Made by a program: the position numbers and the translations under genes. Source: Gemmatimonadota bacterium (GTDB lineage: Bacteria > Gemmatimonadota > Gemmatimonadetes > Palauibacterales > Palauibacteraceae). Taken from it: 64,000 nt of DNA. Below are positions 1-9,365 of this stretch, piece after piece. Position 1 is the stretch's first letter. The number at the start of each line of letters is the position of its first letter. The notes beneath the pieces are model-generated. The model had not been told where the DNA came from. It searched no databases and saw nothing but the letters and a program-made list of their open reading frames with translations. Where the stretch lies: assembly GCA_021295785.1 (NCBI GenBank), contig JAGWBR010000007.1:65149-129148 (forward strand), read 5' to 3'.

Positions 1-1358
1 CTGGTGCTGACGGTGGCGACCGAGTCGTTGCTGGTGGTCCACGTGACACTGGCGTCGGGAATAGTGTCGCCGTTAGAGTCGGTTACGGTGGCGGTCAACT
101 GGCCCGTCGCGTCAATCGCTTCCAGCGACAGGCTGGCGGGGTCGACGCTGACTGACGCTGGTGCTTGTTCCACTGTGACGCTGGCGCTGGCCTCCAAAGA
201 CTCGTGTCTGGCCGTGATCGTGGCGTTGCCGTTGCTGACGGCGGTGACCAGGCCACTGCTGCTGATGGTGGCGACCGACTCGTCGCTGGTGGACCACGTG
301 ACACTGGCGTCGGGAATAGTGTCGCCGTTGGAGTCGGTTACGGTGGCGGTCAACTCACCGGTGGCGCCGATCGCCTCCAGAGGCAGGCTAGTGGGATTCA
401 CGTTGATCGACGTCGGTGGGGCCGCGTTCGCGGTTACAGACGTTCCCGCGGAAACGTTTCCGGCCGATGCAGTGACGGTGGCATCGCCCTCGGACACGCC
501 GGTTACCGTGGCCGACTCCTTGTTGCCGCTCACCGTGGCGACGGCCGTGTTGTCCGATGACCAATTGACGTCTGGAAGGTCCCCTGCTGAGATCTCGTTG
601 CCGTTAGCGTCACTGCCTGCGAGCGTCAGCGTGCCGGTACCTCCGACCGTGACCGCGAGCGACGTCGGTTCAAGCGTGAACGAATCCGGCACTTGTTGCA
701 CGGTGACCGTGGCAGTAACCGAAAGAGAGCCGTGCGTTGCCGTGATCGTGGCGTCGCCGTTGCTGACGGCGGTGACCAGGCCGCTGGTGCTGACGGTTGC
801 CACGTCGCCGTGGCTGGTGGTCCACGTGACACTGGCGTCGGAAACAGTGTTGCCGTTGGAGTCGGCTACGGTGGCAGTCAGCTGACCGGTGGCACCGATC
901 GCGGTCAGGGTCAAGCTGGCTGGGTCGACGCTGATTGACGCTGGCGCCTGTTCCACTGTGACGCTGGCGTTGGCCGAAACGGAGTTGTTGCTGCCGACCG
1001 CGGCCGACACGGTCGCGGAACCGTTACCAAGCGCCGTTACAAGTCCACCGGAACTGACGCTCGCCACGGCTAGGTTCGTGCTAGTCCAGCTCACCGCCTG
1101 CCCGGCCATTGCGTTGCCGTTTTGGTCTCGAACCGTGGCGGTTAGCTGAACAGTTGCCCCAATGGACGCCAGTTGCGCTGCCGAAGGAGTCAATTCCAGC
1201 GTCGTCGGGACAGAATCCGGCGGTGGTGGAGGAGGCGGAGATGTCGGACCGTCGCCGCCGCATGAGCCGATCGCCATCCATGCGGCGACGGTCAAGAGAA
1301 GCGTTACGACGTGGCGTTGCCCGTCGCTCCGCTCTCCGGGCACCGTGTTGTCGGTCAT
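1..1358 (-). CDS. Ig-like (Big-type) tandem-repeat lipoprotein, C-terminus truncated by window edge
   Basis: Minus-strand frame from ATG at 1358 reads MTDNTVPGERSDGQRHVVTLLLTVAAWMAIGSCGGDG... (lipobox-like), then repeats such as VTWTTSxxxVATVSxSGLVTAVSNGDATITA...VTVEQAPxSxSVDPASLxLxAIGATGQLTATVTDSNG. No stop before position 1. Absent from the ORF track because it is open at the edge. Confidence 0.88.
   Translation of the reverse strand, partial: MTDNTVPGERSDGQRHVVTLLLTVAAWMAIGSCGGDGPTSPPPPPPPDSVPTTLELTPSAAQLASIGATVQLTATVRDQNGNAMAGQAVSWTSTNLAVASVSSGGLVTALGNGSATVSAAVGSNNSVSANASVTVEQAPASISVDPASLTLTAIGATGQLTATVADSNGNTVSDASVTWTTSHGDVATVSTSGLVTAVSNGDATITATHGSLSVTATVTVQQVPDSFTLEPTSLAVTVGGTGTLTLAGSDANGNEISAGDLPDVNWSSDNTAVATVSGNKESATVTGVSEGDATVTASAGNVSAGTSVTANAAPPTSINVNPTSLPLEAIGATGELTATVTDSNGDTIPDASVTWSTSDESVATISSSGLVTAVSNGNATITARHESLEASASVTVEQAPASVSVDPASLSLEAIDATGQLTATVTDSNGDTIPDASVTWTTSNDSVATVST
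440..457. repeat. GTTYCCGCGGRAAC interspersed palindrome, copy 1
   Basis: ACGTTCCCGCGGAAACGT inside the Ig-like lipoprotein CDS. Confidence 0.9.
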
Positions 1359-1400
1359 GACCCGAGTCCTTTCGCGCCGCCAGCCCAAAGGGGGAAGGGG

Positions 1401-3047
1401 CTAGTAGCGGTAGTGGTCGGATTTGTACGGACCGTCCACCGGGACGCCGATGTAATCGGCCTGTTCGGGTGTCAGCTCCGTGAGCCTGGCGTCCAGGTGA
1501 TCGAGGTGCAACCGCGCCACCTTCTCGTCCAGGTGCTTGGGCAGCATTTCCACGCGCCGGCCTGATTCTTTGGGGCGTCCACCGGAGTGTTCCCCGGCCC
1601 GTCGGGCCAGTTCGATCTGCGCCAATACCTGGTTGGTGAAACTGGTGCTCATGACGAAGCTGGGGTGCCCCGTCGCGTTCCCCAGATTGAGGAGCCGGCC
1701 CTCCGAGAGGACGAGCACGGAGCGCCCGCCCGGAAACACGAATTCATCGTATTGAGGTTTGACCTGACGCGGTACAGCCCCCAGGCGGGCCAGTCCGGCC
1801 ATGTCGACCTCGTTGTCGAAGTGGCCGATGTTGCCGACTATCGCCTTGTCCTTCATTCGCGACATCTGTTCGGCGGTTATCACGTCACGGTTGCCCGTGG
1901 CGGTGATGAAGATATCGGCCGTTTCCACGACATCTTCCAACGTGCGGACCTCGTAGCCTTCCATGACCGCCTGCAGGGCGCAGATCGGGTCGATCTCGGT
2001 GACGACTACCCGCGCACCCTGGCCCCTGAGCGCCTGGGCGCATCCCTTTCCCACCTCCCCGTATCCGCACACGACCGCCTTCTTGCCCGAAATCATGACA
2101 TCGGTCGCCCGGTTGAGGCCGTCGATAAGCGAGTGCCGGCATCCGTAGATGTTGTCGAATTTCGACTTGGTTACCGAGTCGTTGACATTGATGGCGGGAA
2201 AAAGGAGGGTGCCAGCTTCCTCCATTTCATAGAGCCGGTGGACGCCGGTGGTCGTTTCCTCGGAAACGCCCTTGATGCCGGGGACGATCCGCCGCCACAT
2301 CCCGGGGTCCTCTGCGGCGATCTCGCGGAGCGTGGCCAGGATGACCCCCCACTCCTCAGAATCGGTCGCGGGGTCATACCGCGGGATAGCAGCGCCCGGT
2401 TCCCCTTGTCCTTCCTCGCCCCCCGTCTCGACTGCCCGGGCCCGGCCGGCAACCTCATACTCGTAGCCCTTGTGAATCAGCAGCGTCGCATCGCCGCCGT
2501 CGTCCACGATGAAGTCAGGCCCGGACCTGTCCGGCCACACGATCGCCTCGGCCGTGCAGCGCCAGTATTCCTCAAGGGTTTCACCCTTCCATGCGAAAAC
2601 CGAAACGCCGCGCGGGTCGTCGGCGGAGCCGTCTGGCCCAGCCGCGACCGCTGCCGCAGCGCGATCTTGTGTGGAGAAGATGTTACATGACACCCACCGC
2701 ACGTCAGCGCCCAGTTCCACCAGGGTCTCGATCAACACCGCGGTCTGGACCGTCATGTGGAGGGACCCCATGACCTTCTTGCCTTCGAGTGGTTTGAGCG
2801 GGGCATACTCGGCCCTGGTGGCCATCAGACCGGGCATTTCGTGCTCGGCCAAAGTGATCTCCCTCCGGCCCCAGTCGGCAAGTGACATGTCTGCCACCAG
2901 GTACCGCGGGCGCTCGCGCTCCTGACCGGTCGCCGCAGCCGGGCCGGTGCGGCCGGCCGGGTCCGTCTGTGCTGTTTCGGGAACCGAATCTGCTTCCCGT
3001 TCTCGGGCCCCTGGGGCCGTTGCTGCATCTGCCAAAACCGTCTCCAT
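1401..3047 (-). CDS. ahcY: Adenosylhomocysteinase (S-adenosyl-L-homocysteine hydrolase)
   Basis: [88 protein letters not shown] extends to 3395 but overlaps a tRNA; ATG at 3047 preferred. Confidence 0.93.
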   Translation of the reverse strand: METVLADAATAPGAREREADSVPETAQTDPAGRTGPAAATGQERERPRYLVADMSLADWGRREITLAEHEMPGLMATRAEYAPLKPLEGKKVMGSLHMTVQTAVLIETLVELGADVRWVSCNIFSTQDRAAAAVAAGPDGSADDPRGVSVFAWKGETLEEYWRCTAEAIVWPDRSGPDFIVDDGGDATLLIHKGYEYEVAGRARAVETGGEEGQGEPGAAIPRYDPATDSEEWGVILATLREIAAEDPGMWRRIVPGIKGVSEETTTGVHRLYEMEEAGTLLFPAINVNDSVTKSKFDNIYGCRHSLIDGLNRATDVMISGKKAVVCGYGEVGKGCAQALRGQGARVVVTEIDPICALQAVMEGYEVRTLEDVVETADIFITATGNRDVITAEQMSRMKDKAIVGNIGHFDNEVDMAGLARLGAVPRQVKPQYDEFVFPGGRSVLVLSEGRLLNLGNATGHPSFVMSTSFTNQVLAQIELARRAGEHSGGRPKESGRRVEMLPKHLDEKVARLHLDHLDARLTELTPEQADYIGVPVDGPYKSDHYRY

Positions 3048-3087
3048 TGCTTGTACCCTGGCACTCCTTTCGGTAGCTTCGTCTTCA

Positions 3088-3161
3088 CGGGGCGTGGCGC
3101 AGCCCGGCAGCGCGCCTGAATGGGGTTCAGGAGGTCCCGGGTTCAAATCCCGGCGCCCCGA
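3088..3161 (+). tRNA. tRNA-Pro (anticodon GGG)
   Basis: Cloverleaf: CGGGGCG...CGCCCCG acceptor, CCTGA-ATGGGGT-TCAGG anticodon arm, CCCGG-GTTCAAAT-CCGGG-like T arm; followed by a T-run. Confidence 0.9.
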
Positions 3162-3310
3162 CTTTTTTCTCCCTGGCCCTTGGTTCCCTTGGTCCCTCGG
3201 CCGCGCTTCGTTTGACCGTAGGCCCCGCAGATTCCGCGGGTTCCGAACGACGGTCGGCGGTCCAAGAACCACGGTAACCACGGTCTGGGCACGGAACCCA
3301 AATCTAACGA

Positions 3311-3706
3311 ATGACGGGAAGATTGACCGTGACGAAACGCGATCCGGCCGAACTACCGGCCTCCGTGGGGGCGCCGAAGATTGTCGACAAGCCATGGGGT
3401 CGGGAGGTTTGGTACGCCCACACCGGCCGCTACGCGGGCAAGGTCTTGGAGGTGGACAAGGGGCATGTACTGTCCCTGCAGAAACACGAGGTGAAACACG
3501 AGACCCTGTATCTACAGGCGGGTCGGATGTCGTTTGTCCTGGGGGATACCACGTTCGAGTGGTTGCCCGGCCAGGTGGTCACGATTCCGCCGGGGACGAT
3601 CCACAGGATGGAGGCGCTGGTCGACAGCAGTATTCTGGAGGTTTCGACGCCGGAGCTGGACGACGTCGTTCGGCTTGAGGACCGGTACGGGCGCGTGGGG
3701 ACCTGA
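3311..3706 (+). CDS. Cupin-domain protein (mannose-6-phosphate isomerase type II-like)
   Basis: [52 protein letters not shown]...[18 protein letters not shown]. Confidence 0.8.
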   Translation: MTGRLTVTKRDPAELPASVGAPKIVDKPWGREVWYAHTGRYAGKVLEVDKGHVLSLQKHEVKHETLYLQAGRMSFVLGDTTFEWLPGQVVTIPPGTIHRMEALVDSSILEVSTPELDDVVRLEDRYGRVGT

Positions 3707-3842
3707 CGCGGGAAACCGCCGTGCGGGAAGTTCAAATTCCTCCTATATTCCAGGCCTTTCCCAGAACAATTCGTGAATTAGTGCAGCAGCGTGCCGAGTC
3801 GACCGATGGTCTTACGGCGCTGGTAGGAGGAGAGGGCATCCG

Positions 3843-4211
3843 ATGCATGCGACCATTGCCGAGATCCAGAAGACGCAGATTCGCCAGGACCTTCCAGATT
3901 TTGGCCCGGGCGACACCTTGCGGGTGCGCGTCCGGGTAAAAGAGGGGCAGAAGGAACGTGTCCAGCCGTTCGAGGGCGTCTGCATCGGGCGGAAGGGCGC
4001 GGGCCTGAACGAGACATTCATGCTCCGCCGGGTCTCTGGGGGGGTTGGGGTTGAGAGGATCTTCCCCCTGCATTCCCCGTGGATCGTCGGGGTCGAAGTC
4101 GTGCGCCGGGGTGATGTGCGGCGCGCCAAGCTCTATTACCTGCGGCAGAGGAAGGGCAAGGCCGCGCGGGTCCGCGAACGCCGTTACTGGCTCGGCAGCC
4201 AACAGGCCTAG
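3843..4211 (+). CDS. rplS: 50S ribosomal protein L19
   Basis: [62 protein letters not shown]. Confidence 0.95.
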   Translation: MHATIAEIQKTQIRQDLPDFGPGDTLRVRVRVKEGQKERVQPFEGVCIGRKGAGLNETFMLRRVSGGVGVERIFPLHSPWIVGVEVVRRGDVRRAKLYYLRQRKGKAARVRERRYWLGSQQA

Positions 4212-4335
4212 GCCGCCGAGGCGGACGCTCCCGCCGGTTTCTGGCTAGCCGCGGCCGGGTGCCGGTTTGTGGTTCTCGCAGCCTCACGGTACCCCTGACC
4301 GGGGGCGCAGGATGGGCGCGGAGTCCAGCCGGGCT

Positions 4336-4378
4336 GATTCACAGCGCCGCTTGACGCCGATTGACAGCGCCGCTTGAC
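4336..4378. repeat. 23-bp tandem duplication at the rnhB translation start
   Basis: GATTCACAGCGCCGCTTGACGCC (4336-4358) followed by GATTGACAGCGCCGCTTGAC (4359-4378). Confidence 0.85.
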
Positions 4379-4993
4379 TACGAATCGGAGGCCTGGGCGG
4401 CGGGATGCAAAATCGTCGTGGGTCTGGATGAAGTTGGCCGCGGTGCCCTGGCCGGGCCGGTCTTGGTCGGAGCGGTTGCTCTCCACCCGGGTCAGCAGTT
4501 CGACGGCTGCGACGACAGCAAGTCCCTGACGGCGGCTCGCCGTTCGGAGTTGACGGACGTTATCGTTGAGCGCAGCCTGTTGTGTCAGTTGGGCGCGGCT
4601 TCAACCAAAGAAGTGGACCGGTATTCCGTGAGCGGTGCCACCGCTCTGGCCATGCACCGGGCTCTTCGGCGATTCCCGGCAGAGCCAGACCTCTTGCTCG
4701 TAGACGGGATCTCGAAGATCGCGGGGCTTGGCGCTCGCCAAATCGCGATCGTTCGAGGGGACTCTGCTTCGCATTCGATTGCCTGTGCGTCGGTAGTGGC
4801 CAAGACCGTTCGCGACCGCCTGATGGACCGCCTGGACCCACGGTACCCCGGCTACGGTTGGGCGAGCAACAAGGGGTATTCCAACCGAGCTCACCGTCGA
4901 ACCCTGAGGGAATGCGGGCCGACCCCCCACCACAGGCGGAGTTTCCGGGGAACGCTGGTGCCCCGGTTCTTTATTGGGGACGGAGGGTCGTGA
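4361..4993 (+). CDS. rnhB: Ribonuclease HII
   Basis: IVVGLDEVGRGALAGPVLVGAVAL, DDSKSLTAARR, DRLMDRLDPRYPGYGWASNKGY; TTG start. Confidence 0.92.
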   Translation: MTAPLDYESEAWAAGCKIVVGLDEVGRGALAGPVLVGAVALHPGQQFDGCDDSKSLTAARRSELTDVIVERSLLCQLGAASTKEVDRYSVSGATALAMHRALRRFPAEPDLLLVDGISKIAGLGARQIAIVRGDSASHSIACASVVAKTVRDRLMDRLDPRYPGYGWASNKGYSNRAHRRTLRECGPTPHHRRSFRGTLVPRFFIGDGGS

Positions 4994-5739
4994 GCGCGGC
5001 CGGACACGGGCGGGAGCGTTCGAGAGACGACGGACCGTTCGACTTCGACGGTGAGTACGGGCAGAGCTACGAGGCCCTGGCACACACTGTCATCCCCGGT
5101 TACGAGACAGCGTTCGAGCAGGCGCTGGCGATTCTTCGAGGGCGGCTGGGCACCGCGGCGCGGATCTTGGTCGTGGGGGCCGGGACTGGTATCGAGATTG
5201 TCAAGTTTGGGGCGCGGCAGCCGGAATGGCGCTTCACCGGGGTCGATCCCAGCCGCCAGATGCTGGACCTCGCACGCCAGCGAATTGAGGAGGCGGGACT
5301 GGCGGACGTTGTTCGCTTGGTCCACGGATTTACTGGTGACGTTGAAACGGGCGAGTTCGACGCAGTGACGTGCTTCAACGTGATGCATTTCTTGGAGGAC
5401 GAGCCGCGGGGTGGCAGCGCGAAGCAAGCGCTGCTGTCTCAAATGGCGGCCAAGCTCCGGGCGGGCGGCAGCCTTGTTCTGTTCGATCTCCACGGTGATC
5501 CGACGGGCGGGGTGGATGCCGAGATGTTCGGGGCCTGGGCCGACTTGTGGGCCCTGCGCGGAATGGACCCGGATGGCGCCGGCCGATTCCGCCAACGCAT
5601 TTCGGAAGGGATTCACTGGGCTCCCGAGGAGCGCATCAGGGAGATGCTCGCCGCGGCCGGTTATCGCCGCGTTCATCTTTTCTTCCGCTCGCTGCTGTAC
5701 GGGGCCTGGATCGGAGAAAAGGGCGCCGCGGCGACTTAG
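4990..5739 (+). CDS. Class I SAM-dependent methyltransferase
   Basis: ARILVVGAGTGIEIVKFGARQPEWRFTGVDPSRQMLDLARQRIEEAGL; GTG start overlapping the rnhB end. Confidence 0.85.
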   Translation: MSAAGHGRERSRDDGPFDFDGEYGQSYEALAHTVIPGYETAFEQALAILRGRLGTAARILVVGAGTGIEIVKFGARQPEWRFTGVDPSRQMLDLARQRIEEAGLADVVRLVHGFTGDVETGEFDAVTCFNVMHFLEDEPRGGSAKQALLSQMAAKLRAGGSLVLFDLHGDPTGGVDAEMFGAWADLWALRGMDPDGAGRFRQRISEGIHWAPEERIREMLAAAGYRRVHLFFRSLLYGAWIGEKGAAAT

Positions 5740-5831
5740 GCCCGGTACCTGCGGGATGGGCGGCGACCCGATTCTCCCATTAACTTTTTCGAGGGTCGGC
5801 GCTGAGGGCCGGCCTCGTGATTGGCGCTTTC

Positions 5832-5904
<73 letters not shown>

Positions 5905-5947
5905 TTTGACTTCATTTGACTCCCCGGCAACCCACCCTTTTGGCGGT

Positions 5948-6313
5948 TCAGTCCAGGGGCGTCACGACCAGCCGGTTTGCCGTTTCCCGGCGCAGCGCGA
6001 TCTGCCCTCCCCCGATCTGCAAAACGGGATCTCCACTGGGCGCGTTCCTGATCCGGGAAACCACGCGGCCGGGGACGACACCCTGTTCAAGCAGGCGCTC
6101 AACCTGTTCGTCGGGAAGATCAATCCGGTCCAGGCGGTACGGGGCTCTCAGAGGGGCGTTTGCGATCTGAACGCCCGCGGGCGCGACCGGCCGCTCTCGC
6201 GCCGTCGGCGTCGCCGACGAACTGCCGCCCTTCTCATCAACTACATCTGTCCGTGAAGCAACATCGGAATCTGCAGTCTCGGCCTTGTCGCGCAGTCGTT
6301 CAGTCTCACCCAA
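5948..6313 (-). CDS. feoA: FeoA-domain protein
   Basis: LPDEQVERLLEQGVVPGRVVSRIRNAPSGDPVLQIGGGQIALRRETANRLVV matches the FeoA SH3-like pattern; adjacent to feoB. Confidence 0.75.
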   Translation of the reverse strand: MGETERLRDKAETADSDVASRTDVVDEKGGSSSATPTARERPVAPAGVQIANAPLRAPYRLDRIDLPDEQVERLLEQGVVPGRVVSRIRNAPSGDPVLQIGGGQIALRRETANRLVVTPLD

Positions 6314-6328
6314 GATCTATGTCCAATT

Positions 6329-6409
6329 CGGGTGCTCGATGCGGCACCCGGTTCGCCTCGCTGAGGTTCAGCTCCATTGGGTCGACCCGTGGAGACCACC
6401 TCAGCGAGG
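6329..6409. promoter_or_regulatory. Two stem-loops between divergent feoA and feoB
   Basis: CGGGTGC(6329-6335)/GCACCCG(6344-6350); nested stem CCTCGCTGAGGT(6356-6367)/ACCTCAGCGAGG(6398-6409) with inner CTCCA/TGGAG and the palindrome GGGTCGACCC (6379-6388). Confidence 0.6.
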
Positions 6410-6553
6410 GCGTTATCGTGTAATTTGACTCGGCATCAAGACCGGCCCTGCCGCCTGGTAACGCAACTGGTCTGTCGGTGGCACCCCCCTGTACTTCTCC
6501 CGTACATCCCCACGGCCCGGAGGCGAGACGTGACAGAAGCTAATGAGTGACTC

Positions 6554-8536
6554 TTGGGCGGGCGAGGAATGAGCGCCCTTCCGAGACGAGACACGAACGA
6601 AGAAATGGTGAGGGCTGCGACCGCGGACCTTCGCACGCCTGACATAGAGAGCAGGGACCTGGTAGCACTTGTCGGTCCCCCCAACAGTGGCAAGACGTCT
6701 GTTTTCAACAAGATGACCGGGTTGCGGCACAAGGTGGCCAACTACCCCGGGGTAACCGTTGAGCAACAGATGGGTTATTGTCGGACCGGCGACCGGGCCA
6801 CGATCGGGGTTCTTGACTTGCCCGGGATCCACGGTTTCGCCGGCCGTTCGGCCGACCAGCGGATCACGCGGGACGCCCTGCAAGGCCGGCTCCCGTCTCT
6901 GCCGGCGCCGCGAGCCATCCTGTTGACGGCTGACGCTACCCGCCTGGAGACCCATCTGGTCCTGGCCGAACCCATCCTGGAATTGGGCATCCCGACCCTG
7001 ATTGTCGTGACGATGGTGGACGAGCTCCACCGGCGCCGCGGTTCTCTGGACGCCGAGGGACTTTCAGAACGTCTCGGCGTTGACGTGGTGATGGTGAATG
7101 GCCGCACGGGCGAGGGCATGGACGCGGTTCGGTCATTCATTGACGGTGTGGTGTTAACGGCCAACTCCGCGCCTCGGTCGGTGCGGGGCGCGGCCACCCC
7201 CGAGGCCGGGCCGGGCGAGGGTCGAAGTTCTCGGATTGGGCTACCCCTGGTCCAGGCCCTGGAGATACGCCGCGAATTTGTGCGGAGGGCCTTGCAGGCG
7301 GCGGACTACCGCCCGGCCGGCGCCTCCAAATGGACGGAGGGCCTGGATAATGTCCTCCTTCACCGATTCGTGGGGCCGGCGCTGTTCGCGGTGCTGGCGG
7401 TCCTCGTGTTCCAGGCCATTTTCACCTGGGCGGTGCCCGCGATGGACGCCACCGAGGCGGTCATTGCCGGGTCGGGTGAGTGGCTTGCTGCCCGTCTTCC
7501 CGACACTTGGTTTCAGAGTCTGCTTGTCGACGGGGTTTGGGCGGGAGTTGGATCGGTGATGGTCTTCCTTCCTCAGATCCTGATCCTGTTTTTCTTTATT
7601 GGGATCCTCGAAGATTCTGGCTACATGGCCAGGGCCGCGGTCATCGCAGACCGGATGATGATGAGGGTGGGCCTGCAGGGGCGGGCCTTTTTGCCGCTCC
7701 TCTCGGGATATGCGTGCGCTGTGCCTGCCGTCCTCGCGTCGCGGGTGGTGGAGGACGAGCGCGACCGCCTAGCGACCATGTTCATCACGCCCTTCATGAC
7801 CTGCTCTGCCCGATTGCCGGTGTACGCCCTACTGATCGCCGCCTTCATCCCGGAGGGGGCTTTGGTTGGGCCGTTCTTGGGGACGAGGGCAGCCGCCCTG
7901 CTCGGGCTCTACGTGCTCGGCCTTCTTGCCGCGATTGCAACTTCGTTCGGGCTCCGGCGGACGATCTTGGCCGGGAAAAGTTCTGATTTCCTCATGGAGC
8001 TCCCGCCTTACCGGCTCCCCTCGCTCCGCAGTACGGTCCAGCGTCTCGTTGATCGGACGCGGATCTTCCTGCGGCGGGCAGGGAAGATCATCTTCACAGT
8101 CACCGTGGTCCTTTGGGGACTCACCCAGTTCCCGCGTGTGGACGGAGAACCACCGGTCGTGGCGGAGAGCGCCCTTGGTGTAGCGGGCCAAGTGATCGAA
8201 CCGGCCATCGAACCGCTTGGTTTCGACTGGCGGGTCGGGGTGGGACTGGTGGCGTCTCTGGCGGCCAGAGAAGTGATTGTGGGTACCCTCGGCACCATCT
8301 ACGGAATTGAGGACGCAGACGAGACCTCCCTCCAGCTGCGGGATGCGCTGCAGCGCGATCTTGATCTCGGTTCCGCGGTGGCGCTCCTCGTGTTCTTTGC
8401 CTTTGCTCTTCAGTGCCTGTCCACGGTGGCGGTGATGCGACGAGAAACGGGGGGCTGGCGCTGGCCCGCCGCCCAATTCACATACATGCTTGCGCTGGCC
8501 TATGCGGCCGCGTTCGCCGCGAACCGTCTGCTCTGA
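6554..8536 (+). CDS. feoB: Ferrous iron transport protein B
   Basis: LVALVGPPNSGKTSVFNKMTGLRHKVANYPGVTVEQ, VLDLPGIHGF; FeoB core ILEDSGYMARAAVIADRMMMRVGLQGRAFLPLLSGYACAVPAV. Confidence 0.95.
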   Translation: MGGRGMSALPRRDTNEEMVRAATADLRTPDIESRDLVALVGPPNSGKTSVFNKMTGLRHKVANYPGVTVEQQMGYCRTGDRATIGVLDLPGIHGFAGRSADQRITRDALQGRLPSLPAPRAILLTADATRLETHLVLAEPILELGIPTLIVVTMVDELHRRRGSLDAEGLSERLGVDVVMVNGRTGEGMDAVRSFIDGVVLTANSAPRSVRGAATPEAGPGEGRSSRIGLPLVQALEIRREFVRRALQAADYRPAGASKWTEGLDNVLLHRFVGPALFAVLAVLVFQAIFTWAVPAMDATEAVIAGSGEWLAARLPDTWFQSLLVDGVWAGVGSVMVFLPQILILFFFIGILEDSGYMARAAVIADRMMMRVGLQGRAFLPLLSGYACAVPAVLASRVVEDERDRLATMFITPFMTCSARLPVYALLIAAFIPEGALVGPFLGTRAAALLGLYVLGLLAAIATSFGLRRTILAGKSSDFLMELPPYRLPSLRSTVQRLVDRTRIFLRRAGKIIFTVTVVLWGLTQFPRVDGEPPVVAESALGVAGQVIEPAIEPLGFDWRVGVGLVASLAAREVIVGTLGTIYGIEDADETSLQLRDALQRDLDLGSAVALLVFFAFALQCLSTVAVMRRETGGWRWPAAQFTYMLALAYAAAFAANRLL

Positions 8537-8552
8537 CGTTCCCGCGGGAACG
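8537..8552. repeat. Interspersed palindrome, copy 2
   Basis: CGTTCCCGCGGGAACG starting at the base after the feoB TGA. Confidence 0.93.
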
Positions 8553-8655
8553 CACAACGCAGCTAGCCGGCGTCGCCCCTCCCGCCGAACAGGACGGCAT
8601 CAGGCTCCCTGACCAGCCCGCCGGTGTAGGTGTCCGCCGAGCGGCCAACCAGGGT

Positions 8656-8676
8656 CCCGCTCACCTAAGGAGCGGG
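8656..8676. terminator. Hairpin downstream of feoB
   Basis: CCCGCTC-acctaag-GAGCGGG; no T tract. Confidence 0.35.
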
Positions 8677-8702
8677 CGCTGCCCCCAGGTCTTGGCGGAG
8701 AG

Positions 8703-9130
8703 ACGTATATTGGAACCCATATGACACCGCGTGATTTTGTGTACTCCAAGATAGTGCAGTTCGAAGACATTGATTCGGCGGGACTATTTAACTTCAAATC
8801 TGCCCTCCGGTTCATCGAGGAGGCCGAACGCGCCTTCTATCGTTCAGTTGGCCACAGCGGCTACTCTCGCACGGACGGCTGGATCGACTGGACCACGCAC
8901 GTTGCAGCCGCACGTATATTCGGCACCCGTATGCCACCGCCTGAATTCATTTACTCCAAGATAGTGGAGTTCGCCGATACTGATTCGGCGGAGTTATTGC
9001 ACTTTGCGTCGGCCTTCCGGTACTTCGAGGAGGCCGAACACGCCTTCTATCGTTCAGTTGGCCACAAAGGCTACCGTCGCACGGAGGACTGGATCTACGG
9101 GACCCCGCGCGTTGCAGCCGAAGCAGAGTA
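8703..9130 (+). repeat. Approximately 210-bp diverged tandem direct duplication
   Basis: Copy 1 begins acgtatattggaacccatATGacaccg (ATG 8721); copy 2 begins acgtatattcggcacccgtATGccaccg (ATG 8931). Similarity continues through TTCTATCGTTCAGTTGGCCACA to GTTGCAGCCG. Confidence 0.85.
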
Positions 9131-9365
9131 CCTGGAGCCGGTGCGCTACGGCGACGAGGTCGAGGTGCGGCTCGGCGTCAACCACATCGGCAACACATCC
9201 ATCGGATACGACGCAGCAATCGTGGCTGCCGATTTGGGAGAACCCATCGTGGCCGTCCGGGGAACCCTCAGAGTTGTCTGCGCTCGTCGCCGCTCTGGAT
9301 CGGCGTTGTGGGAGCCGATGCCGATCCCGGACTTTCTGCGCAGCAAACTGGCGAAAATCTTCTAG
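8721..9365 (+). CDS. Hotdog-fold acyl-CoA thioesterase with duplicated N-terminal segment
   Basis: Two copies of MxPxxFxYSKIVxFxDxDSAxLxxFxSAxRxxEEAExAFYRSVGHxGYxRT, then EAEYLEPVRYGDEVEVRLGVNHIGNTSIGYDAAI. The functional start may be 8931. Confidence 0.8.
   Translation: MTPRDFVYSKIVQFEDIDSAGLFNFKSALRFIEEAERAFYRSVGHSGYSRTDGWIDWTTHVAAARIFGTRMPPPEFIYSKIVEFADTDSAELLHFASAFRYFEEAEHAFYRSVGHKGYRRTEDWIYGTPRVAAEAEYLEPVRYGDEVEVRLGVNHIGNTSIGYDAAIVAADLGEPIVAVRGTLRVVCARRRSGSALWEPMPIPDFLRSKLAKIF

Noticed and set aside
4-885. 293-aa plus-strand ORF in the track
   Set aside because: Antisense to the minus-strand Ig-like repeat protein, whose frame gives recognisable Ig-like repeats and a lipobox.
1587-2690. 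367-aa plus-strand ORF
   Set aside because: Antisense to ahcY; no recognisable motifs. High-GC shadow ORF.
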